This document shows positions 1 to 6,939 of a DNA stretch of 64,000 nucleotides, in pieces (position 1 is the first letter of the stretch; every line of letters begins with the position of its first letter). The DNA comes from UBA1479 sp040221095 (GTDB lineage: Bacteria > Pseudomonadota > Alphaproteobacteria > Rhodospirillales > Casp-alpha2). The stretch covers positions 310,001 through 374,000 of the forward strand of contig JAVJVP010000018.1 in NCBI GenBank assembly GCA_040221095.1. The letters run 5' to 3'. The notes beneath the pieces are model-generated. The model saw only the letters and a program-made list of their open reading frames with translations, was not told where the DNA came from and searched no databases. The position numbers were made by a program, and so were the translations under genes.

Positions 1-57
1 CGCATCGACCAGGGGCAGGGGACGGGGACGGGCCGGCGAGGGCAAACGGAGCGTCAT
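1..57 (-). CDS. Possible 5' end of a gene running off the left edge
   Basis: An ATG at 57-55 on the minus strand opens 19 codons (M-T-L-R-L-P-S-P-A-R...) without a stop up to the window edge. A purine-rich stretch (GGGAAAG) lies directly before the ATG, slightly too close for an ideal ribosome binding site. The peptide is proline/arginine-rich and shows no recognisable domain. It would be divergent from the small gene at 197. This is weak evidence: the stretch is short and GC-rich DNA often stays open by chance. Confidence 0.22.
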   Translation of the reverse strand, partial: MTLRLPSPARPRPLPLVDA

Positions 58-196
58 CTTTCCCGGCAAAGGACAAGGGATTGGCCCCTTTTATTGGGCC
101 GGTTCACCTATTTGAATTCTCTAAAGACCGCTTTGCCGGTAAGGTGAAAAGCGAACGTAGTATTTGTAAGCAACATATAGAAAACAAGGTGACGTC

Positions 197-424
197 ATGG
201 GCTCAGGATCAACACGGCCGAACAATGCCGATGACAAAATGTTCGCGGCGATTGAGCGCGGTGACCAGGGCGATTTTAAAGACCGTAAACCACCTAAAAA
301 TACGGATAACAAATTCATCAAGGTGAAAGCTGAAAGAACGGAAAAAGCGCAGGGGAAAACCGAAAGCTTGAAAGCGTTGAGGTTGGCTGCTGAAAAAGAA
401 GCCAAAGAATCCAAGACAAAATAA
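197..424 (+). CDS. Small, highly charged hypothetical protein (75 aa)
   Basis: The ATG is preceded by a good ribosome binding site (AAGGTG, about 6 bases upstream). The product is rich in Lys, Glu, Asp and Arg, has no cysteine, no membrane segment and no signal peptide, and its second half looks like a single charged helix. I recognise no family. An overlapping minus-strand frame exists (121-471) but has no comparable start signal. The gene converges with mccB, with a roughly 100-bp gap between the two stop codons. Cytosolic and possibly disordered; function unknown. Confidence 0.5.
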   Translation: MGSGSTRPNNADDKMFAAIERGDQGDFKDRKPPKNTDNKFIKVKAERTEKAQGKTESLKALRLAAEKEAKESKTK

Positions 425-523
425 ACACGGAACGTGATCGTCCGACCAAATCGGATTGCTGACGCCGCCACTCCCCCCGCCTGAAAACCTTCCGCGCCGC
501 GCCTCTTCGCGGTCTCGTCCAGC

Positions 524-2131
524 CTACATCCGGAACACGCCGAACCGGGTGTCCTCGATGGGCGCGTTGAGGGCGGCGGAGAGCGACAACGCCAGAACGT
601 TGCGCGTCTTGGCGGGGGTGATGATGCCGTCGTCCCACAGCCGCGCCGTGGCGTGGAGCGGATGGCCTTCCTGTTCGAACTGCTCGACGATGGGGGCCTT
701 GAAGGCGGCTTCGTCCTGATCGGACCAGGTCTTGCCGCCGCGCTCGATCCCGTCGCGCCTGACGGTGGCGAGCACGCCCGCCGCCTGCTCCCCGCCCATC
801 ACGGAAATGCGTGAATTGGGCCAGGTCCAAAGAAACCGAGGCGAATAGGCCCGGCCGCACATGCCGTAGTTGCCGGCCCCGAAGGACCCGCCGATGATCA
901 TGGTGACCTTGGGCACGTTGGCGGAAGCCACGGCGGTAACCAGCTTGGCCCCGTCCTTGGCGATGCCCCCGGCTTCGTATTTGCGCCCGACCATGAAGCC
1001 GGTGATGTTCTGCAGGAACACGAGCGGGATCTTGCGCTGACAGCACAGTTCGATGAAATGCGCCCCCTTCTGCGCACTTTCCGAAAACAGGATGCCGTTG
1101 TTGCCGAGGATGCCCACGGGCATGCCCTGGATATGGGCGAAGCCGGTGACCAGCGTTTCGCCGTAAAGCTTCTTGAATTCATCGAACCGCGATCCGTCGA
1201 CCACGCGGGCGATGACCTCGCGCACGTCATAGGGGCGGCGCAGGTCCGTGGGCACGATGCCGTGGATTTCGTCGGGATCGTAGGCGGGGTCTTCCGGCGT
1301 GCGCAGGGCCAGGCCGGTGGACTTGGTCCGGTTCAGGTTGGCGACCGATGTGCGCAGGATGGCGAGCGCATGGGCGTCGTCCTGGGCGTAATGGTCGGCG
1401 ACGCCGGATTCCCGGGCGTGCAGGTCGGCGCCGCCCAAATCCTCGGCCGAAACCTCCTCGCCCGTCGCCGCCTTGACCAGGGGCGGGCCGCCGAGAAAGA
1501 TCGTGCCCTGGCCACGGACGATGATGGCCTCGTCCGACATGGCGGGCACGTAGGCGCCGCCGGCGGTACAGCTGCCCAGCACCGCCGCGATCTGCGGGAT
1601 GTTGGCCGCCGACATGCGGGCCTGGTTGTAGAAGATGCGCCCGAAATGATCGCGGTCGGGAAACACGTCCTGCTGGTTGGGCAGGTTGGCGCCGCCTGAG
1701 TCGACCAGATAGACGCAGGGCAGGTTGTTTTCCAGGGCGATTTCCTGGGCCCGCAGGTGCTTCTTCACGGTCACGGGATAATAGGTGCCGCCCTTCACCG
1801 TGGCGTCGTTGCAGACGACCATGCATTCCGTGCCGGACACCCGGCCGATGCCGGTGATGATGCCGGCGGCGGGCACTTCGCCGCCGTACATGTCCCAGGC
1901 GGCGAAGGGGGCGACCTCCAGAAACGGCGAGCCGGGATCGAGCAGGCGGTTGATGCGCTCCCTCGGCAGCAGCTTGCCGCGCGCCACGTGGCGGTCGCGC
2001 GACGCCTCGGGTCCGCCCTGCATGACCTGTTCCGCCTTGGCGGCCATGTCCTCGACCAGGGCCGTCATGGCCTTGGCGTTGGCCTTGAACTCGGGCGAGG
2101 CGGTGTTGATCTGGGATTTGATCTGGGGCAT
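524..2131 (-). CDS. mccB: 3-Methylcrotonyl-CoA carboxylase, carboxyltransferase (beta) subunit
   Basis: This 535-residue protein has the acyl-CoA carboxyltransferase fold in two crotonase-like halves. It carries the glycine-rich acyl-CoA pocket segments typical of MccB (VYLVDSGGANLP, GSCTAGGAYVPAMSD, GGSFGAGNYGMCGRAYSPRF). Length and motifs fit MCC beta better than propionyl-CoA carboxylase beta. It transfers CO2 from carboxybiotin to 3-methylcrotonyl-CoA, step 4 of leucine breakdown, in a complex with a biotin-bearing alpha subunit. The start lies 4 bp downstream of the ivd stop, so translational coupling is likely. The alpha subunit, enoyl hydratase and HMG-CoA lyase genes usually found alongside are not in the window, because the next gene to the left is on the opposite strand. 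Confidence 0.93.
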   Translation of the reverse strand: MPQIKSQINTASPEFKANAKAMTALVEDMAAKAEQVMQGGPEASRDRHVARGKLLPRERINRLLDPGSPFLEVAPFAAWDMYGGEVPAAGIITGIGRVSGTECMVVCNDATVKGGTYYPVTVKKHLRAQEIALENNLPCVYLVDSGGANLPNQQDVFPDRDHFGRIFYNQARMSAANIPQIAAVLGSCTAGGAYVPAMSDEAIIVRGQGTIFLGGPPLVKAATGEEVSAEDLGGADLHARESGVADHYAQDDAHALAILRTSVANLNRTKSTGLALRTPEDPAYDPDEIHGIVPTDLRRPYDVREVIARVVDGSRFDEFKKLYGETLVTGFAHIQGMPVGILGNNGILFSESAQKGAHFIELCCQRKIPLVFLQNITGFMVGRKYEAGGIAKDGAKLVTAVASANVPKVTMIIGGSFGAGNYGMCGRAYSPRFLWTWPNSRISVMGGEQAAGVLATVRRDGIERGGKTWSDQDEAAFKAPIVEQFEQEGHPLHATARLWDDGIITPAKTRNVLALSLSAALNAPIEDTRFGVFRM

Positions 2132-2135
2132 GGGG

Positions 2136-3299
2136 TCAGGTCGTTTCCTGGAACATTTCGCGGCCGATCAGCATGCGCCGGATTTCCGACGTGCCGGCGC
2201 CGATTTCATACAGCTTGGCGTCGCGCAGCAGCCGCCCCGTGGGGCTTTCGTTGATGTAGCCCATGCCGCCCAGGGCCTGTACGGCCTGCAAGGCGACCTG
2301 CGTCGCCTTTTCGGCGGCGTAGAGGATGCATCCGGCCGCGTCCTTGCGCGTGGTGCGCCCTTGGTCGGCGGCCTGGGCCACGGCATAGACATAGGCGCGG
2401 CAGGCGTTCATGTCCGTGTACATGTCGGCCAACTTGCCCTGCATCAACTGGAACTCGCCGATGGCCTGGCCGAACTGTTTGCGGTCGTGGACATAGGGCA
2501 CCACCACGTCCAGGCAGGCCTGCATGATGCCGACGGGCCCGGCGGCCAGCACCAGACGCTCGTAATCCAGGCCCGACATCAACACCTTCACGCCCGCATC
2601 CACTTCGCCCAACACGTTTTCCGCCGGGATTTCGCAATCCTCGAACACCAGTTCGCAGGTGTCGGATCCGCGCATGCCCAGCTTGTCCAGCTTCTGCGCG
2701 GTCGAGAACCCGACCATGTCTTTTTCGACCAGGAAGGCGGTGATGCCTTTCGACCCCGCTTCCGGCTGGGTCTTGGCGTAGACCACCAGCACGTCGGCCT
2801 GGGGGCCGTTGGTGATCCACATCTTGTTGCCGTTCAGGATGTAACGGTCGTTGCGGCGCTCGGCCTTAAGCTTCATGCCGACCACGTCGGATCCGGCGCC
2901 GGGCTCGGACATGGCCAAGGCACCCAGATGTTCGCCGGTGATCAGCTTGGGCAGGTAGCGGGCCTTCTGCGCCGCCGTGCCGTTGCGGTTGATCTGGTTG
3001 ACGCAAAGGTTGGAATGGGCGCCGTAGGACAGGGCGACGGAGGCCGAGGCGCGGGAGAGTTCCTCCATGGCCACGCAATGGGCCAGATATCCCATGGCCG
3101 CCCCGCCGTGATCCTCGTCCGCCGTGATGCCGAGCAGGCCCAGCTTGCCCATCTCCGGCCACAGGTCGCGGGGGAATTCGTTGGTTTCGTCGATTTCGGC
3201 CGCGCGCGGCGCGATCTTGTCCTGCGCGAACCGGAAAACCGTGTCGCGCAGGGCCTCGACCTCGTCGCCCAGGGCAAAGGTCATGCCGGTGGTGAACAT
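2136..3299 (-). CDS. ivd: Isovaleryl-CoA dehydrogenase
   Basis: An FAD-dependent acyl-CoA dehydrogenase of 387 residues that oxidises isovaleryl-CoA to 3-methylcrotonyl-CoA, the substrate of the MccB complex encoded just downstream. Family signatures are visible: AMSEPGAGSDV (FAD/substrate site), KMWITNGPQADV, YVHDRKQFGQAIGEFQ, and a C-terminal QALGGMGYINESPTGRLLRD followed by EIGAGTSEIRRMLIGRE. LDYERLVLAAGP is the segment that carries the active-site glutamate in this subfamily. I chose the ATG at 3299 because GGGAG lies at a proper distance upstream and the homologous start is MFTTGMTFALG; the frame stays open for 32 more residues upstream without family similarity. The pair ivd-mccB is a classic liu arrangement. 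Confidence 0.93.
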   Translation of the reverse strand: MFTTGMTFALGDEVEALRDTVFRFAQDKIAPRAAEIDETNEFPRDLWPEMGKLGLLGITADEDHGGAAMGYLAHCVAMEELSRASASVALSYGAHSNLCVNQINRNGTAAQKARYLPKLITGEHLGALAMSEPGAGSDVVGMKLKAERRNDRYILNGNKMWITNGPQADVLVVYAKTQPEAGSKGITAFLVEKDMVGFSTAQKLDKLGMRGSDTCELVFEDCEIPAENVLGEVDAGVKVLMSGLDYERLVLAAGPVGIMQACLDVVVPYVHDRKQFGQAIGEFQLMQGKLADMYTDMNACRAYVYAVAQAADQGRTTRKDAAGCILYAAEKATQVALQAVQALGGMGYINESPTGRLLRDAKLYEIGAGTSEIRRMLIGREMFQETT

Positions 3300-3390
3300 T
3301 CGGATATCTCCCAAGAACCTGGGCGCGATTATCCCGGTCCGCTGCCCAGCGCACAAGGGGGGCGGGTTGACGTAAGGGAAGGGGAAGAAA

Positions 3391-3415
3391 ACCACTGAGG
3401 CGGTGAGGCGATGAG
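3391..3415. repeat. Copy 1 of an ACCACTGAGGCGGTGAGG repeat
   Basis: The segment beginning ACCACTGAGGCGGTGAGGCG recurs almost exactly at 3971 (ACCACTGAGGCAGTGAGACG). The two copies flank the Rid-family gene. The copy at 3971 is half of a long hairpin; this one has no matching arm nearby. Confidence 0.55.
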
Positions 3416-3433
3416 AAGAAATAAAGAAGGAGG

Positions 3434-3519
3434 GCCGTCATGGCCGGGCCTGCCCCGGCCATCCACATCGGTGCCCGGGCGTTCGCTGATGGATGCCCGG
3501 ATCAAGTCCGGGCATGACG
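3434..3519. repeat. REP-like double palindrome
   Basis: Two inverted repeats lie side by side. The first is ATGGCCGGG...CCCGGCCAT (about 3440-3462). The second is ATGCCCGGA...TCCGGGCAT around 3493-3517. This arrangement is typical of intergenic palindromic elements common in Rhodospirillales and other alphaproteobacteria. It sits in the gap between divergent ivd and the Rid-family gene. It does not encode a protein that I can support. Confidence 0.7.
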
Positions 3520-3619
3520 CGCCTTTTCAGTTCCTCAGTGGTTCCCTTCTTGCCCTTCCGGCGGTTTGCCGCCAACAATCGGGGACAAACAAAAAAACCC
3601 ACCGGAGGAGACATCCCAC

Positions 3620-3964
3620 ATGACCATCGAACATCTCAACTCGGGCGAGATACTCAGCCAGGGCACGGCCACGGACACCACCGTCTATCTGTGCGGGCTG
3701 ACGGGCGGCGACACGTCCAAGGACGTCGCCGGGCAGACCCGCGACGTGCTGGCCAAGATCGACAAATGTCTGGCCCACTTCGGCACGGACAAGTCGAAGC
3801 TGCTGTCCGCCGTCATCTATCTGGACGACCTGCGCCGCAAGCCGGCCATGAACGAGGTGTGGAAGGAATGGCTGGGCGATCTCAAGCGTCCGGCCCGGGC
3901 CTGCGTCGGCGCGCAGCTTGAAATGGGCACCCAGGTCGAAATCATGGTCACGGCGGCGAAGTGA
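3620..3964 (+). CDS. Rid family (YjgF/YER057c/UK114) protein
   Basis: 114 residues, close to the usual Rid length, with the family layout: an N-terminal VYLCGLTGGDT strand, DVLAKIDKCLAHFGTDKSKLLSAVIYLDDL, and a C-terminal RPARACVGAQLEMGTQVEIMVTAA. The RPAR segment supplies the arginine that binds carboxylates in imine/enamine-deaminating members. Members such as RidA hydrolyse reactive 2-aminoacrylate; the exact substrate here is unknown, and the sequence fits a Rid subfamily other than strict RidA. A strong GGAGGAG precedes the ATG at 3620, so that start was preferred over the upstream in-frame ATG at 3566. It is monocistronic and flanked by repeats. Confidence 0.85.
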   Translation: MTIEHLNSGEILSQGTATDTTVYLCGLTGGDTSKDVAGQTRDVLAKIDKCLAHFGTDKSKLLSAVIYLDDLRRKPAMNEVWKEWLGDLKRPARACVGAQLEMGTQVEIMVTAAK

Positions 3965-3970
3965 TTTTTT

Positions 3971-4042
3971 ACCACTGAGGCAGTGAGACGGTGAGGCGGC
4001 GGCCCGTGCTGCTTCTCCTCAACGTCTCACCGTCTCTGTGGT
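3971..4042. repeat. Long hairpin between convergent genes, copy 2 of the ACCACTGAGG repeat
   Basis: The arm GAGACGGTGAG (3985-3995) pairs exactly with CTCACCGTCTC (4026-4036), and ACCAC at 3971-3975 pairs with GTGGT at 4038-4042. The hairpin sits between the convergent Rid and dehydrogenase genes and could stop transcription from both sides. There is no proper U-tract following it on the plus strand, although TTTTTT precedes it at 3965. Confidence 0.55.
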
Positions 4043-5149
4043 TCAATTTCCGCCGATCAGGGCGATCACTTCCTTCGTGACCGCCTCGGTTCCCATGTCG
4101 CCGCCGAATTCCATGGGGCGCAGGCGGTTGGCCTCGAATCCCCGCTGCACGGCGTCCTCGATCATCGTGGCGGCGTCGGTCAGGCCGTCGTGCCCGCCCA
4201 TGCGGTCGGCCAGGTAATCCAGCATCAGCGCGCCGGACAGGATCGCGGCCAGCGGATTGGCCTTGTCCTGGCCCATGATGTCGGGGGCCGAGCCGTGGGC
4301 CGGCTGGAACAGGGCGTGTTCGTCGCCGACCTCGGCGCAGGACGCCATGCCCATGCCGCCGACCAGCCCGCCGGCCAAGTCCGACAGGATGTCGCCGAAC
4401 ATGTTTTCCATGACCAGGACGTCGAAGTCCCAGGGCCGGCGGATCAGGTCGAGGGCCTGGGCGTCGACGTAGTTGTAGGAGACATCGACGCCGGGGAAGG
4501 CGCCCTTGCGTTCGTCGAAAATCTTGCGGAAGAAGGCCATGGAGCGGAACACGTTGGCCTTGTCGACACAGGTCACCATGCCCTTGCCGCCCTTTGCCTT
4601 GCGCTTTTCGGCGAGACGGAAGGCGAAGTCGAACAGGCGTTCCGAGGTCGGGCGGGTGATGCGCAGGATGTCCTGGACCTCCTGGTCGTTGGCCAGGATG
4701 TCACGCCCGCTGGCCGCCGCCGTATAGAACAGGCCTTCCGTCGATTCCCGGAGGATGATCAGGTCGATGCCGTCGGCGCGGGGATCGGACAGCCGCCGAG
4801 GCGCGTTGGGATAAGCCTTCACGGGGCGCACGCCCGCATACAACTGATAGCGTTCGCGCAGGCGCAGGTGGGGGGCGATTTCCGTGCCGTCCGTGTGGCG
4901 GATGGCGGGCAAGCCGATGGCGCCCAGCAGGATGGCGTCGGCGCCGTCGCAGAATTCCTCGGCGCCGGGCGCCATGTCCCGGCCCGTTTCCTTGAAATAC
5001 CCGGCCCCGGCCTGAAGGTCGGTGCAGGCGAGGCGGAAGCCGCCCGCGCGCGCCTTGGCCGCTTCGATCACGGCAAGCGTCGCGTCGGTCACGTCGACGC
5101 CGATGCCGTCGCCGCGAATCACGGCGATATTGCATGTGGTCTCATTCAT
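4043..5149 (-). CDS. Isocitrate/isopropylmalate/tartrate dehydrogenase family protein
   Basis: 368 residues with the beta-decarboxylating dehydrogenase fold. It has an N-terminal IAVIRGDGIGVDV, a substrate-binding arginine region (LRLRERYQLYAGVRP), the lysine segment VTCVDKANVFRSMAFFR, the metal-site segment MENMFGDILSDLAGGLVGGMGMA and the NAD-site loop FQPAHGSAPDIMGQDKANP. It would oxidise and decarboxylate a 2-hydroxyacid such as isocitrate, 3-isopropylmalate or tartrate using NAD(P). Specificity cannot be read with confidence; isolation from leu genes argues against LeuB. The ATG at 5149 follows GGAGGG. It is divergent from the amidase-family gene 43 bp away, so the two probably share a control region. 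Confidence 0.85.
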   Translation of the reverse strand: MNETTCNIAVIRGDGIGVDVTDATLAVIEAAKARAGGFRLACTDLQAGAGYFKETGRDMAPGAEEFCDGADAILLGAIGLPAIRHTDGTEIAPHLRLRERYQLYAGVRPVKAYPNAPRRLSDPRADGIDLIILRESTEGLFYTAAASGRDILANDQEVQDILRITRPTSERLFDFAFRLAEKRKAKGGKGMVTCVDKANVFRSMAFFRKIFDERKGAFPGVDVSYNYVDAQALDLIRRPWDFDVLVMENMFGDILSDLAGGLVGGMGMASCAEVGDEHALFQPAHGSAPDIMGQDKANPLAAILSGALMLDYLADRMGGHDGLTDAATMIEDAVQRGFEANRLRPMEFGGDMGTEAVTKEVIALIGGN

Positions 5150-5192
5150 ATTGGTGTTTCCCTCCGTCTTTCCTTGGCCGTATCGTAAAGCC

Positions 5193-6593
5193 ATGCGCAG
5201 CGCAACCGCCTATCGCACCGCCCGTGACCTGGTCGCCGAAGTAACGGGCGGTCATGCCGCCCCTTCGGACATCGCCGCCGGGGTGCTGGCGGATGTCGCG
5301 GCACTCGATCCCAAGCTCAACTGTTTCGCCCATTTCGACCCCGGCGCCGTGATGGACCAGGCCCGCGCCCTTGATGACCGCATCGCCCGTGGCGAGGACT
5401 TGGGCCCCCTCGCGGGCCTGCCCGTGGCCATCAAGGACCTGATCGCCATGCAGGGCGCGCCCACGGCCTTCGGCTCCAAGATCATGGCCGGCAACGTGAT
5501 CGACGCCGACGCGCCGTCGACCGCGCGCATCCGCGCCGCCGGGGCCGTCATGCTGGGCAAGTCGACGACCAGCGAATTCGGCTGCAAGGCCGTGGGCGAC
5601 AGTCCGCTCACGGGCATCACCCGCAACCCCTGGAATTTGGACACCACCCCCGGCGGCTCCAGCGCCGGGGCGGCGGCGCTGGTCGCATCCGGCATTACGC
5701 CCGTCGCCATGGGCACGGACGGCGGCGGCTCCGTGCGCATTCCGGCGAGCCTCACCGGCCTGTTCGCCATGAAGGCGCAGTTCGGCCGGGTGCCCGTGTG
5801 GCCCGCCTCGGCGACGGCGTCTCTGGCCCATGTCGGCCCGCTCAGCCGCGATGTGCGGGACAGTGCCCTGATGATGGGCGTGGTCTCCGGCTTCGACGCC
5901 CGCGATCCCTTCGCCGTGGCCGGGCCGGTGCCGGACTATCTCGGCGCCTGCGACCGCGATCCCAGGGGGCTGCGCGTCGCCTATTCGGACACCTTCGGCT
6001 ACGCCCGCCCCGACCCGGAAATCACCGCGCTGTGCCGGGGGGCTGCGGCACGGCTGGAAAAACTCGGCTGCACCGTCGAGGACGTGCCCCATCTGTTCGA
6101 CGATCCCGTCGCCATCTGGGCGGCGGAATTCTATGCCGGGGTCGGCACGAAGTTGAAAGACGCCCTGGCGACGCGGCGGAATGAGATCGATCCCGGCGTC
6201 GCCAAGGTGCTGGACGTCGCCCTGGCCCAGGACCTGGACGGTTATTATGCCAAGGTGTTCGAACGCCATGCCTTCCGCGAGACCGTGCGGGGCATCTTCG
6301 ACACCTACGACGTGATCGCCAGCCCGACCCTGCCGGTGACGGCGGTGCCCGTGGGCCGCGACCAGCCCGTGGGATACGAAGACCGCTCCCCCATCGACTG
6401 GGTCTACTACACCTATCCGTTCAACCTGACGGGCCATCCGGCGGTCTCGATCAACGCCGGGTTCACGGGCGGCGGCATGCCCACGGGCCTGCAACTGGTC
6501 GCCCGGCCCTTGGCCGAGGAAACCCTGTTCACCCTGGCCGCCGCCATGCAGGACGCGGACCCGGACAAGGACCGCCGGCCCGTGGCCCAGTGA
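5193..6593 (+). CDS. Amidase signature (AS) family hydrolase
   Basis: 466 residues. The Ser-cisSer-Lys triad of the AS family is visible: Lys81 in PVAIKDLIAM, cis-Ser156 in TTPGGSSAGAAAL and nucleophile Ser180 in GTDGGGSVRIPASLTG. Such enzymes hydrolyse a C-N amide bond; candidates include indoleacetamide hydrolase-like, AtzE/AtzF-like and aryl-amidase types, and I cannot choose among them. It is not GatA: there are no neighbouring gatB/gatC genes and the C-terminal part differs. The start at 5193 lies in the short divergent gap with the dehydrogenase gene. No signal peptide is seen, so it should act in the cytosol. Confidence 0.88.
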   Translation: MRSATAYRTARDLVAEVTGGHAAPSDIAAGVLADVAALDPKLNCFAHFDPGAVMDQARALDDRIARGEDLGPLAGLPVAIKDLIAMQGAPTAFGSKIMAGNVIDADAPSTARIRAAGAVMLGKSTTSEFGCKAVGDSPLTGITRNPWNLDTTPGGSSAGAAALVASGITPVAMGTDGGGSVRIPASLTGLFAMKAQFGRVPVWPASATASLAHVGPLSRDVRDSALMMGVVSGFDARDPFAVAGPVPDYLGACDRDPRGLRVAYSDTFGYARPDPEITALCRGAAARLEKLGCTVEDVPHLFDDPVAIWAAEFYAGVGTKLKDALATRRNEIDPGVAKVLDVALAQDLDGYYAKVFERHAFRETVRGIFDTYDVIASPTLPVTAVPVGRDQPVGYEDRSPIDWVYYTYPFNLTGHPAVSINAGFTGGGMPTGLQLVARPLAEETLFTLAAAMQDADPDKDRRPVAQ

Positions 6594-6939
6594 TCGGATA
6601 TGGGAGGCGTCGTGGAACAGATTTTCCAGGTCGACAAGGCCGCAAGATAGCGGGCGGCGGGAAGCCTTAATCCTCACGATCCCCGGGAATTGTCTATGAC
6701 TTTAGGGGGAATTGATCGAGCCGCAAAACTGTAACAATGTGCGCTTCTAGGGTGCCTACAGGAATACACATCGTGGACCCGTCGTCGGATTTGGCGGATT
6801 TCCAGGATGCTGTCGGCGGTGCCCTGGAAATCACGGCAAATAACCGTGAAGCACCGGCGTGATGTAAGCTACGGCCTACGCTCGGAAGAAGGCGTTCGCA
6901 TCCCACGGTTTCCGCTCATCCGGACCAAGGTTTGTCCCA
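6594..6939. other. Non-coding gap before the sensor kinase
   Basis: 346 bp without a gene I can support. It is less GC-rich around 6690-6770. An imperfect inverted repeat is visible (TCCAGGATGC...GTGCCCTGGA, about 6800-6830). It must hold the kinase promoter, but I see no clear -35/-10 pair. Confidence 0.5.

Noticed and set aside
1785..3398. Long plus-strand open frame (537 aa) opposite ivd and mccB
   Set aside because: It is the shadow of two clear acyl-CoA enzymes; the translation is Gly/His/Asp-rich with no family features. Similar shadows lie opposite the amidase-family gene (5142-6677), urtB (20121-21710), ureC (25924-27639) and the GNAT-nitrilase gene (33461-35791).
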